DNA from: Candidatus Defluviibacillus avedoerensis
Lineage (GTDB): Bacteria > Pseudomonadota > Gammaproteobacteria > Burkholderiales > Burkholderiaceae_C
Assembly: GCA_016703665.1 (NCBI GenBank)
Contig: JADJBS010000020.1
Location: forward strand, 806,001 to 870,000
Direction of reading: 5' to 3'
Length of the DNA: 64,000 nt
Shown: piece after piece, positions 7,799 to 16,042 of the stretch
Layout: each line of letters begins with the position of its first letter
How positions within the stretch are numbered: the first letter of the stretch is position 1
Made by a program: the position numbers and the translations under genes
The notes under the pieces: model-generated
Database searches by the model: none
Told to the model about the DNA's origin: nothing
Seen by the model: only the letters and a program-made list of their open reading frames with translations

Positions 7799-7816
7799 AA
7801 GTTTGCTATCAATTTC
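7799..7816 (-). repeat. TTGATAGC boundary linker A
   Basis: The minus strand reads GAAATTGATAGCAAACTT. The identical 18 bases occur on the plus strand at 44340-44357 inside the DUF3025 gene, and 15 of them continue into linker C. It marks the 5' limit of homology of Rhs fragment A; beyond it lies unrelated sequence and then the IS element. Confidence 0.65.
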
Positions 7817-7874
7817 AATGCGAATTGAGTTCAGCAGAAAATCCGAAAAGGTCCGAATCACAATTTAGTACTAG

Positions 7875-9059
7875 GGATGGTGTCCAAAACTCATTTCAAA
7901 ACGATCTCGGCGAAATGATCATCGCGGCATGAAGAGTTCATTCGCTTTGAAGCACTCCGGCTTGACTGCGCATCCCCATTTCGAGCGGCAATCGGCACAA
8001 AAGCCGCCGTTTTCTGGAGTGCAGGCGTACTCACGCCATGGATCCGCAAAACTCGTTTCCTGCTCATCCACAAGTTGCTCAGAGCAAACAATGTCGTGAG
8101 CTGCGCAGTGTTTTTGGCCAAGCCCCGGTAGCGCACCTTGGTGTACCCAAATTGCCGCTTGATCACGCGAAACGGATGCTCCACCTTGGCGCGAATGCTG
8201 GCCTTGACGCGCTCAAGTTTGTCCAGCAGATCCCCCATCGGGTTGCTCCTGTCCAGCGCTTTGCGTTTGCCCGGGCGCATGGCCACATGCCACCTGACTT
8301 CGATGTCTTGGGTTTCTTCTCGCTTTTCCACGCCTTGGTAGCCGGCGTCGGCAAACACATCGGTTTCCTCGCCATGCACAAGCCTATGCGCCTGGGTCAC
8401 GTCGTTCACGCTGGCCGCCGTCCCCACCACGCTGTCGCAGGCCACTGTCGGCATCAATGCCGATGTGACTCTTCATCCCGTGGTACCACTGGTTTCCTTT
8501 TTTGGTCTGGTGCATTTGCGGGTCGCGCGTGCCGGTGCTGTTCTTGGTCGAGGTGGGCGCCGCGATCAGCGTGGCGTCAATGGCCGTCCCGCTCTTGAGC
8601 ATCAGGCCTTTGGCGCTCAGTGTGGCGTTCACCGTTGCCAGAATTTGCAGGGCCAGTTCGTGCTCTTCAAGCAAGTGCCTAAAGCGCAGAATGCTGACCC
8701 GATCAGGCAGGCGTTCTGCGTTGCCCAGCCCCGCAAACGTGCGGTACAAGGGCACGTCAAACAGGGCCTCTTCCATGGCCAGGTCGCTCAGGCCAAACCA
8801 CTGCTGAAGGAAATGCAGGCGCAACATCGTGTCGTGCGCAAATGGTGGCCGTCCAGTGGCTTTGGGCGGCGCAACCTGCGTGACCAGCGCCACCAGTTCG
8901 CGCCAGGGCACGACCAGTTCCATCTCGTCGAGGAACTCCGCCTTGCGCGTGCGGCGAGTGCTCAAGTTCAGGCCAAGGTCTTGTTGCTTCATGCCGTTAT
9001 TGTTCCTGCGCCGGACCACTCACACCATCCGGGGGTGCTCGGAGTTTTGAACATATTCC
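7875..9059 (-). mobile_element. IS5-family insertion sequence, 1185 bp
   Basis: The ends form imperfect inverted repeats: the left end starts GGATGGTGTCCAAAACTC and the reversed right end GGAATATGTTCAAAACTC. A four-base CTAG lies directly outside each end (7871-7874 and 9060-9063), the target duplication expected for IS5-type elements (YTAR). Size and a single transposase gene also fit IS5. The element lies between Rhs fragment A and the ftsZ terminator, so it harms no core gene. Intact termini and direct repeats suggest a fairly recent insertion. Confidence 0.88.
7891..8992 (-). pseudogene. IS5-family transposase, frameshifted
   Basis: Translation from ATG 8992 gives MKQQDLGLNLSTRRTRKAEF and continues through the typical IS5 DDE domain (AIDATLIAAP, NQWYHGMKSHIGIDADSG). 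Near 8438 the frame breaks; the remaining part (VGTAASVNDVTQAH, VFADAGYQGVEKRE, VEHPFRVIKRQFGYTKVRYR) is in another frame and runs to a stop inside the left terminal repeat. At the break, CTG is followed by CGAC, where related transposases would have six bases encoding Val-His, so two bases seem lost. Read through, the protein would be about 365 residues. Most likely inactive, or a sequencing error. Confidence 0.85.
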
Positions 9060-9133
9060 CTAGCAGTTCTGATAGGAAGGGGGTTAAAACGCCCCCATTT
9101 GTAGTAAGTTTTGAAACTTGTCGTGGCCGAACG

Positions 9134-9170
9134 CCAAAAAAGGCCCACCCAGCAAAGCCAGGTGGGCCAA
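9134..9170 (-). terminator. Rho-independent terminator of ftsZ/dcw
   Basis: On the minus strand the stem GGCCCACC/GGTGGGCC (9161-9168 with 9142-9149) closes a short loop and is followed by a run of six T. It lies about 30 bases after the ftsZ stop and would end the long dcw transcript, which shields the Rhs island from read-through. Confidence 0.85.
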
Positions 9171-9198
9171 CTTGTAACTCGCTTTTTTTTTCTTGGAA

Positions 9199-10448
9199 TC
9201 AGTCAGCTTGCTTGCGCAGGAAGGCGGGGATTTCAAAGTCATCCATGCCGCCACTCGACAAGGCGTCCCACTTTGGCAGCGGCTTGCGTGCGGTTGGTGT
9301 GCCAGACGCGCGGGGCGTTGATGGCAACGCCGCTGTAGTCGGGCGTGGCCGTTGCGCCGGTGGAGGTGCCACCCAGTTGCGCGCCCGTGCTCAAAGGCGT
9401 GCCTGCAGGAAACTGCACTCCGCTGTCGGTGCCCGTGCGCAGGGTGGGGATCACTTGCAGCGGAGGCGCCGTGCGGCGGGTCGCGCCTTGGCGGCTCAGG
9501 CCGGTGGCGACCACGGTCACGCGGATTTTGTCGCCCAGCTTGTCGTCGTAGGCCGTGCCGTAGATCACGTGCGCACCTTCGGACGCATAGGCACGGATGG
9601 TGTTCATGGCCAGTTTGGATTCGCTCAGCTTCAGCGAGCCCTTGGCGGCCGAGATCAACACCAGCACGCCCTTGGCACCCGATAAATCAATACCGTCGAG
9701 CAATGGGCAGGCCACGGCTTGTTCGGCGGCGATACCGGGCGCGGTCTGGCCGCTCGGCCATGGCGGTGCCCATCATGGCTTTGCCGGGTTCACCCATCAC
9801 AGTGCGCACGTCCTCAAAGTCGACGTTCACATGGCCGGGCACATTGATGATTTCGGCAATGCCACCCACGGCGTTTTTCAGCACGTCGTTGGCCATGGCG
9901 AAGGCATCTTCCTGCGTTGCGTCCTCGCCTGCTTCTTCGAGCAGCTTTCCGTTCAACACCACGATCAGGGAGTCGACATTGGCTTCCAGCTCAATCAGGC
10001 CCGCATCGGCGTTGGTCATGCGGCGACCGCCTTCAAACTCGAAGGGTTTGGTGACCACACCCACCGTCAGGATGCCCATGTCTTTCGCGGTGCGCGCGAT
10101 CACCGGGGCGGCACCGGTGCCGGTGCCGCCGCCCATGCCGGCGGTGATGAACAGCATGTGAGCGCCGTCGATGGCGTTGCGGATGCCGTCTTCGGCTGCA
10201 TCTGCGGCTTCACGGCCCTTTTCGGGTTTGCTGCCAGCGCCCAGGCCCGAGCCGCCAAGCTGGATGGTGCGGTGGGCCGAACAATTGGCCAGTGCCTGTG
10301 CGTCAGTGTTGGCGCAGATGAATTCCACGCCCTGCACTTCGCGCTGGATCATGTGTTCTACCGCATTGCCGCCGCCGCCGCCGACGCCGATCACCTTGAT
10401 CTGGGTGCCCTGGTTGAATTCGGAAATTTCGATCATTTCAATGGCCAT
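9199..10448 (-). CDS. ftsZ: Cell division protein FtsZ, two frameshifts
   Basis: FtsZ is the tubulin-like GTPase that forms the division ring. ATG 10448 follows a good AGGAG site and gives MAIEMIEISEFNQGTQIKVI; the tubulin signature GGGTGTGAAP is present. The frame slips near 9736 (an extra G before ATCGCCGCCGAACAAGCC) and again at 9267-9269 (GG read as GGG). Correcting both single-base insertions restores about 415 residues ending GGMDDFEIPAFLRKQAD, the conserved tail that binds FtsA and ZipA. Because FtsZ is essential and one break is in a homopolymer, these are probably sequencing errors. A 158-base gap from ftsA may hold a local promoter. Confidence 0.95.
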
Positions 10449-10606
10449 GATGTGCTCCTGAAAAATTGCAATAAATGAGTCTGGTAAATGTTTTGAATAC
10501 GGCTTCATGAAGGCGGCCCCAGGTAATGCGGACATCGCCATCGGTCAGGCCCACATCGGGCTGGCGGGGGACCTAGACACAGCGGAGCAAGGCTTGTGTT
10601 CATGTT

Positions 10607-11836
10607 TTAGAAGTTCCCCAAAAACCAGTCTTTGACACCACCCAGGGCCGTCTTGACTGAACCACTCTTTTGCGCCACACGCTGACCGCGCATGCGCGCC
10701 CTGGAGGCTTCTTCGAGCAGGCCCATCACGGTCGCGGCATGCGGCTTGGCTACCATGTCGTGCAAGGCATTGTTGTATTTGGGAACGCCACGGCGCACGG
10801 GCTTGAGGAAGATGTCCTCGCCCAGTTCCACCATGCCGGGCATGACGGCACTGCCGCCGGTCAGCACAATGCCTGATGAGAGCACTTCTTCAAACCCGCT
10901 CTCGCGTACAACCTGCTGGGCGAGTGAGAAGATTTCCTCGACGCGAGGCTCAATCACCCCAGCCAGTGCCTGGCGGCTCAGCATGCGTGGGGATCTGTCA
11001 CCAAGACCGGGCACTTCGACCTGTGTATCTGGATCTGCCAGCAGTTGCTTGGCGTAACCGTTTTCTACCTTGATGTCTTCGGCATCTTTGGTGGGGGTGC
11101 GCAGGGCCATGGCAATGTCACTGGTAATCAGGTCGCCTGCAATCGGGATCACGGCGGTGTGTCGGATTGCACCATTGGCAAAAATAGCCACGTCTGTCGT
11201 GCCCGCACCAATGTCCACCAGCGCGACGCCCAGCTCGCACTCGTCCAGCGTCAGCACTGAGTGGCTGGACGCCATGGGGTTGAGCATCAGGTGCTCCACC
11301 TCCAGGCCGCAGCGGCGCACGCATTTGATGATGTTTTCAGCGGCGCTCTGTGACCCCGTGACGATGTGGACCTTGGCCTCTAAGCGGATACCGCTCATGC
11401 CAATCGGGTCCTTGACATCGTGCCCGTCAATCACGAACTCCTGCGGCTGTACCAGCAACAGGCGCTGGTCTGTGGAGATGTTGATGGCGCGCGCGGTTTC
11501 CAGCACACGGGCAACGTCCTGCGCGCTGACCTCTCGGTCCTTGATCGCCACCATGCCACTGGAGTTGATGCCGCGAATGTGGCTGCCGGTGATGCCTGTG
11601 TAGACCCGCGTGATCTTGCAGTCGGCCATCAGCTCGGCCTCTTTCAGCGCCTGCTGGATGCTCTGCACGGTTGCGTCAATGTTGACCACCACGCCGCGCT
11701 TGAGGCCATGGCTGGGTGCCATGCCAAAGCCTGCCAGCTTGAGCTCGCCGCCGGCCAGAACCTCGGCCACCACAACCATGACCTTGGCGGTACCAATGTC
11801 CACGCCGACCACCAAGTCTTTGTAATCTTTTGCCAT
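10607..11836 (-). CDS. ftsA: Cell division protein FtsA
   Basis: FtsA is the actin-like ATPase that tethers FtsZ filaments to the membrane and recruits later division proteins. The 409-residue protein shows the phosphate-1 loop GVDIGTAKVMVVV, the 1C domain region typical of FtsA, phosphate-2 motif DIGAGTTDVAIF and the adenosine motif LTGGSAVMPGM. It ends GGVKDWFLGNF, the amphipathic membrane-targeting helix. Length and termini match the family exactly. It lies 17 bases after ftsQ in the dcw cluster and is intact, unlike both neighbours. Confidence 0.97.
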   Translation of the reverse strand: MAKDYKDLVVGVDIGTAKVMVVVAEVLAGGELKLAGFGMAPSHGLKRGVVVNIDATVQSIQQALKEAELMADCKITRVYTGITGSHIRGINSSGMVAIKDREVSAQDVARVLETARAINISTDQRLLLVQPQEFVIDGHDVKDPIGMSGIRLEAKVHIVTGSQSAAENIIKCVRRCGLEVEHLMLNPMASSHSVLTLDECELGVALVDIGAGTTDVAIFANGAIRHTAVIPIAGDLITSDIAMALRTPTKDAEDIKVENGYAKQLLADPDTQVEVPGLGDRSPRMLSRQALAGVIEPRVEEIFSLAQQVVRESGFEEVLSSGIVLTGGSAVMPGMVELGEDIFLKPVRRGVPKYNNALHDMVAKPHAATVMGLLEEASRARMRGQRVAQKSGSVKTALGGVKDWFLGNF

Positions 11837-11853
11837 AACTTAACCCCTTGTCC

Positions 11854-12505
11854 TCATCGTTTCGTCGTGCTCTGCGCGAGCGCATCTGCCGTAACTGTTC
11901 CAATACCGCGCAAGCGCAGCGAGTAACCCTGCGGGTAACGCAAATCTGCCGCCTGCAGTGCGTCTGCATGCAAGCCATACTTGCTGCTGACTTGCGTAAA
12001 TGTGCTGACAAACCGTTGCACACGCCGCACGATTTCCTCGTTGTTGCCTGTGCCAACTTCAATCACGGCACCGGAATCTAGACCCACACGCCAGCTGCCA
12101 CGGGAAGAAAGCTCCAGTTCTTCCATGCTGACGTCCAGGCCCCCAATAGGCCACGCCCTGATGCTCCTGCAGGACCACCTTCAGCCGATTGGGAAATTCA
12201 CGCCGGACCAGTGAACGGCGTACCCAGGGCACGGCCTCGAATGCGGCCCGTGCCTGTGCCAGATCGAGCGTATAAAAATTACCTTTGAGCTTGGGCGCCA
12301 CGTTGGCCTGAATGGTCACCGTGTTGTTGTGGGCAACATCGCCCACCACGGTGATATGCGTCAGCGCAAACACGGGACGCTTGAAGAACCATGTCGCTGC
12401 ATAGGCGATAGCCCCCAGCGTTGCCATCGTCATGATGGCAACGCTCAACCTGTTCATCCAGCGAACATCGGCAGGTAAGGAGGGGTAGCGCAATGCTGCA
12501 TTCAT
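11854..12505 (-). pseudogene. ftsQ: Cell division protein FtsQ, internal deletion and frameshift
   Basis: FtsQ is a single-pass inner-membrane protein linking FtsBL to the divisome. Its N-terminus (cytoplasmic tail, membrane helix near residues 22-42, POTRA start FALTHITVVGDVAHNN) is normal up to EHQGVAYWG. The sequence then jumps, in another frame, to LDVSMEELELSSRGSWRV and the normal C-terminus. By comparison with related FtsQ proteins about 60 residues of the beta domain are missing at the junction (12137-12145), in addition to the frame change. Total coding is about 210 codons instead of about 270. ATG overlaps the ddlB stop (ATGA). Either the gene is damaged or the assembly lost about 180 bases. 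Confidence 0.8.
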
Positions 12506-13467
12506 GGGTTGAGTTCACCCCCAGGTTTGTCGCTCTGGGCATAGTCAAGCGTGGCCATGCTCAAGAGCTGCAAACACAAATCTTCGTAACTGATACCAGC
12601 CGCCTTGGCCGACATAGGCACCAGCGAATGCCCGGTCATACCTGGCGAGGTGTTGATTTCCAGCAGGTAGGGCTTGCGAGTGGCGGCGTCGATCATCACA
12701 TCCAGACGTCCCCACCCCCGGCAACCCAGTACCCGGTAGGCTTTCAGGACGATGGCCTGGATCGCCTGCTCTTCTTCGGCGGACAAGCCACTGGGGACGA
12801 GGTATTGGGTTGTGTCTGTGAAGTATTTGTTCTGGTAGTCGTACTTGCCTTCAGGCGCCACAATACGGATCACCGGCAACGCACGGGCGCTGTCCCCTGT
12901 TCCTATCACCGGGCAGGTGACTTCGTCGCCACTGATGAATTGTTCGCACAACACGTCGGCGTCCAGCGCCGCAGCCTGAGTGACTGCGGCGCTCATCTGC
13001 GCATATCCAGCTACCTTGCTGACGCCGATAGAAGAGCCTTCGCGTGCGGGCTTGACGATCATGGGCAGGCCGAGCTCGTCAGATACCGCCTTGAGTACAT
13101 CGGCTGTCGCGTTGTTGCCGTTCAGTGGTGGTAGCGCGGCGTGAGGCAAACCTCGGCCAGCCACGCGCTTGGTCATGGTCTTGTCGATGGCGATGCTGGA
13201 TGCCATGACACCAGAACCCGTGTAGGGAATGCCCAGCAGTTCGAGTGCTCCTTGCACGGTACCGTCTTCACCAAAGCGGCCATGCAAGGCGATGAAGCAG
13301 CGCGTGAAGCCTTCGATCAACAAACCAGAAAGTTCACGCTCGGCCGGGTCAAAGGCATGGGCGTCCACGCCTTTGGCGCGCAAGGCCGCGAGAACGCCGT
13401 GGCCAGACATGAGCGACACTTCACGCTCGGCAGAGCGTCCACCCATCAGCACAGCAACCTTGCTCAT
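12502..13467 (-). CDS. ddlB: D-alanine--D-alanine ligase B
   Basis: This ATP-grasp enzyme joins two D-alanines for the peptidoglycan stem peptide. The 321-residue protein begins MSKVAVLMGGRSAEREVSLM, has the ATP-grasp loop PAREGSSIGVSKV and ends with the catalytic segment LEINTSPGMTGHSLVPMSA. Length fits DdlB. The ATG overlaps the murC stop and its own stop overlaps the ftsQ start (both ATGA), so it is translated as part of the dcw chain. Confidence 0.97.
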   Translation of the reverse strand: MSKVAVLMGGRSAEREVSLMSGHGVLAALRAKGVDAHAFDPAERELSGLLIEGFTRCFIALHGRFGEDGTVQGALELLGIPYTGSGVMASSIAIDKTMTKRVAGRGLPHAALPPLNGNNATADVLKAVSDELGLPMIVKPAREGSSIGVSKVAGYAQMSAAVTQAAALDADVLCEQFISGDEVTCPVIGTGDSARALPVIRIVAPEGKYDYQNKYFTDTTQYLVPSGLSAEEEQAIQAIVLKAYRVLGCRGWGRLDVMIDAATRKPYLLEINTSPGMTGHSLVPMSAKAAGISYEDLCLQLLSMATLDYAQSDKPGGELNP

Positions 13468-14888
13468 GGCTTTGCCCCCGTGCTGACCAGCATGTCCACC
13501 AGCTTGCCCGGCACTGCGCCAATCGAGCCGGCGCCCATGCAGAGCACGACATCGCCAGCGCGGGCGTTGTCCAGGATGGCCTGCGGCATGGCATGGATGT
13601 CATCTACAAACACGGGTTCCACCTTGCCGCCTACGCGCAGGGCACGGGTGAGTGCACGGCCATCGGCTGCCACGATAGGTGCTTCGCCAGCGGCATAGAC
13701 CTCAGCCAGCAGGACCGCATCAGCCCCGCCTATGACCTTGACGAAATCTTCAAAGCAGTCTCGCGTACGGGTGTAGCGATGCGGTTGAAAAGCCAGTACC
13801 AGACGTCGCCCTGGGAAGGCGCCACGCGCAGCAGCCAAGGTAGCGGCCATTTCAACCGGATGGTGACCATAATCGTCGATCACAGTGAAATGGCCGCCCC
13901 CGTTTTCAGCTTTCGCGGGCACATCGCCATAGGGTTGAAATCGGCGCCCCACGCCTTTGAATTCAGCCAAGGCTTTCTGGACGGCCTCGTCCGGCACATT
14001 CAACTCAACCGCCACCGCAATGGCTGACAGCGCGTTCAATACGTTGTGACGACCTGCCAGGTTCAGGACCACTGGCAGGTCTGGCAACGTGACCCCATTT
14101 CGCCGCTGCGCCGTGAAATGCATTTGCCCACCCACAGCGCGAACATCTATTGCCCGCACCTGGGCACCTTCGTCAAATCCGTAGCTCGTGACCGGGCACG
14201 ACACCTGGGGAACAATCTCGCGTACGGCAGGGTCGTCGGTGCACAAAATGGCTGTGCCATAAAACGGCATGCGATGCAGGAAATCGACAAACGCCTTCTT
14301 TAGGTTGTTGAAGTCGTGGCCATAGGTCTCCATGTGATCGGCGTCGATGTTGGTCACCACGGCCATCACGGGAAGCAGGTTCAGGAAGGACGCGTCTGAC
14401 TCGTCAGCCTCCACCACGATGTAGTCGCCTTGGCCCAGCTTGGCATTGGCCCCTGCGCTGTTAAGGCGACCGCCAATCACAAAAGTTGGGTCCAGCCCTG
14501 CAACAGCCAGCACACTGGCCACCAGACTCGTAGTGGTGGTTTTGCCATGGGTGCCTGCAATGGCAATGCCCTGTTTCAGGCGCATCAACTCGGCCAGCAT
14601 CAGGGCACGCGGCACGATGGGGATGCCTTTGGCGCGTGCTGCCAGCACCTCGGGGTTATCAGCCTTGACCGCTGTCGAGGTGACCACTGCGTCTGCACCG
14701 TGGATATTGGCCGCCTCGTGGCCTACGCAGGTCTGGATGCCCAGTGCGGCCAGCCGCAACAAAGTGGGACTGTTGGCGAGATCCGACCCCGAGATGATGT
14801 AGCCCAGGTTGAGCAGGACTTCTGCAATGCCGGACATGCCCGAGCCGCCCACGCCGACAAAATGAATATGACGAACTGCGTGTTTCAT
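13464..14888 (-). CDS. murC: UDP-N-acetylmuramate--L-alanine ligase MurC
   Basis: MurC adds L-alanine to UDP-MurNAc, the first peptide step of wall precursor synthesis in the cytoplasm. From ATG 14888 the 474-residue protein starts MKHAVRHIHFVGVGGSGMSG with the N-terminal nucleotide-sugar fold, followed by the Mur ligase P-loop GTHGKTTTTSLV and the metal/ATP residues in EADESDASF and DDYGHHPVE. This start is chosen over a slightly longer one because it overlaps the murG stop as ATGA and matches the family start. Confidence 0.97.
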   Translation of the reverse strand: MKHAVRHIHFVGVGGSGMSGIAEVLLNLGYIISGSDLANSPTLLRLAALGIQTCVGHEAANIHGADAVVTSTAVKADNPEVLAARAKGIPIVPRALMLAELMRLKQGIAIAGTHGKTTTTSLVASVLAVAGLDPTFVIGGRLNSAGANAKLGQGDYIVVEADESDASFLNLLPVMAVVTNIDADHMETYGHDFNNLKKAFVDFLHRMPFYGTAILCTDDPAVREIVPQVSCPVTSYGFDEGAQVRAIDVRAVGGQMHFTAQRRNGVTLPDLPVVLNLAGRHNVLNALSAIAVAVELNVPDEAVQKALAEFKGVGRRFQPYGDVPAKAENGGGHFTVIDDYGHHPVEMAATLAAARGAFPGRRLVLAFQPHRYTRTRDCFEDFVKVIGGADAVLLAEVYAAGEAPIVAADGRALTRALRVGGKVEPVFVDDIHAMPQAILDNARAGDVVLCMGAGSIGAVPGKLVDMLVSTGAKP

Positions 14889-16042
14889 GCGCTTAACTCC
14901 TCGCAAGCAGCAACCAATTGTTCGGTCGCCTGCATTTTTTTCATCTTCTGGGCCTTTTCGGCAATATTCATCAGCGTTGTTCGCTCTGTTTTTTGAAGCA
15001 AATCAGCTAACCACTGAGGCGTGAAATCTTGTTGCTGAACCAGCCATCCAGCGCCCTGGTCCACCAAAAAGCTCGCGTTGATGGTCTGGTGGTCATCGAC
15101 CGCAAACGGGAACGGCACAAATACAGCGGCAGCCCCCACGGCTGCGATCTCAGTCACGGTGCTTGCACCGGCACGGCAGACGATGATGTCTGCGTCGGCA
15201 AAGGCCCTGGCGGTGTCGTCAATAAAGGGCGTCAATTCTGCAACGACGCCAGCATTGGCGTAATTTGTTCGGAGTTCGTCGATCTGCTTGGCACCACTTT
15301 GATGGACAACCTGCGGACGAATGCCTTCTGGCACCAATGCAAGGGCCTGCGGCACGATGTCGTTCAAGGCCTTGGCCCCCAGACTTCCCCCCACTACCAG
15401 CAGCTTGAGCGGACCGCTGCGTCCAGCAAATCGCTCTGCTGGCGAAGCTTGCTGCGTAAACGCTTGCCGAAGCGGATTTCCCACCCACTGCGCTTTCTTG
15501 AACACATCAGGAAATGCTGTAAACACCTTGTCGGCCATGGAGGCCAGGACCTTGTTGGCCATGCCAGCAACCGAATTCTGCTCATGCAAGACCAGAGGCT
15601 TGCCACAGGCCACGCTCATCAAGCCGCCGGGAAAGCTGATGTAGCCACCCAAGCCCACCACCACCTGAGGCTTGACCCTGCGAACAATGCTCACGGCCTG
15701 CCAGAAGGCGCGAAGCAGTCGAACAGGCAGCAGCACCAGGGTTTTGAAGCCCTTGCCACGCACACCTGAAAAGTCGAGCAGCTCAAAAGCAAACCCACGG
15801 GGTGGAATCAGTTGGCTCTCCATGCTGTTGGGGCCACCCAGCCAATGCACCTTCCAGCCCTTGACGCGCAAGGCTTCCGCGACGGCCAAGCCCGGGAAGA
15901 TGTGCCCACCTGTGCCACCCGCCATGATGAGAGCTACTCGAGCCCCCACGCATGTCACGTCGTGCACGTCGCTGCCCCCCGAGGGGTTCGGGCCTTGCTT
16001 GGGTCGGCCCGGCGCAGCGGCAATGGCGTTGGAGAGATTCAT
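14885..16042 (-). CDS. murG: MurG glycosyltransferase with repeat-derived N-terminal extension
   Basis: MurG transfers GlcNAc to lipid I to make lipid II on the inner face of the membrane. The GT28 fold is clear: LIMAGGTGGHIFPGLAVAEA for lipid I binding and FADADIIVCRAGASTVTEIA for UDP-GlcNAc. The start that overlaps the ftsW stop (ATGA) adds about 36 residues, MNLSNAIAAAPGRPKQGPNP and onwards, before the usual N-terminus. This extra piece is encoded by a GC-rich palindromic repeat (15970-16022), also seen in the XerC N-terminus. An internal start at V36-A-L-I-M cannot be excluded. Confidence 0.96.
   Translation of the reverse strand: MNLSNAIAAAPGRPKQGPNPSGGSDVHDVTCVGARVALIMAGGTGGHIFPGLAVAEALRVKGWKVHWLGGPNSMESQLIPPRGFAFELLDFSGVRGKGFKTLVLLPVRLLRAFWQAVSIVRRVKPQVVVGLGGYISFPGGLMSVACGKPLVLHEQNSVAGMANKVLASMADKVFTAFPDVFKKAQWVGNPLRQAFTQQASPAERFAGRSGPLKLLVVGGSLGAKALNDIVPQALALVPEGIRPQVVHQSGAKQIDELRTNYANAGVVAELTPFIDDTARAFADADIIVCRAGASTVTEIAAVGAAAVFVPFPFAVDDHQTINASFLVDQGAGWLVQQQDFTPQWLADLLQKTERTTLMNIAEKAQKMKKMQATEQLVAACEELSA
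15970..16022. repeat. GC-rich palindromic repeat in murG 5' end
   Basis: The plus strand reads CTGCCCCCCGAGGGG, then GCCTTGCTTGGGTCGG and a GGCCCGGC end. The same CTGCCCCC...GGGG...GCCTTGCTTGGG.CGG pattern lies at 35029-35112 in the xerC 5' end, and a shortened form at 24706-24760 in the ftsL 3' end. It is translated in frame in all three genes. Confidence 0.6.

Noticed and set aside
4374..9063. Prophage or integrative element at the ftsZ-lpxC island
   Set aside because: No integrase, attachment-site repeats, phage structural or conjugation genes; only Rhs parts and one IS element are visible.
9199..10448. Programmed frameshifting in ftsZ, ppc and the hem genes
   Set aside because: No slippery site and stimulatory structure were seen; breaks are scattered, mostly in homopolymers, and occur in many unrelated genes, so error is simpler.
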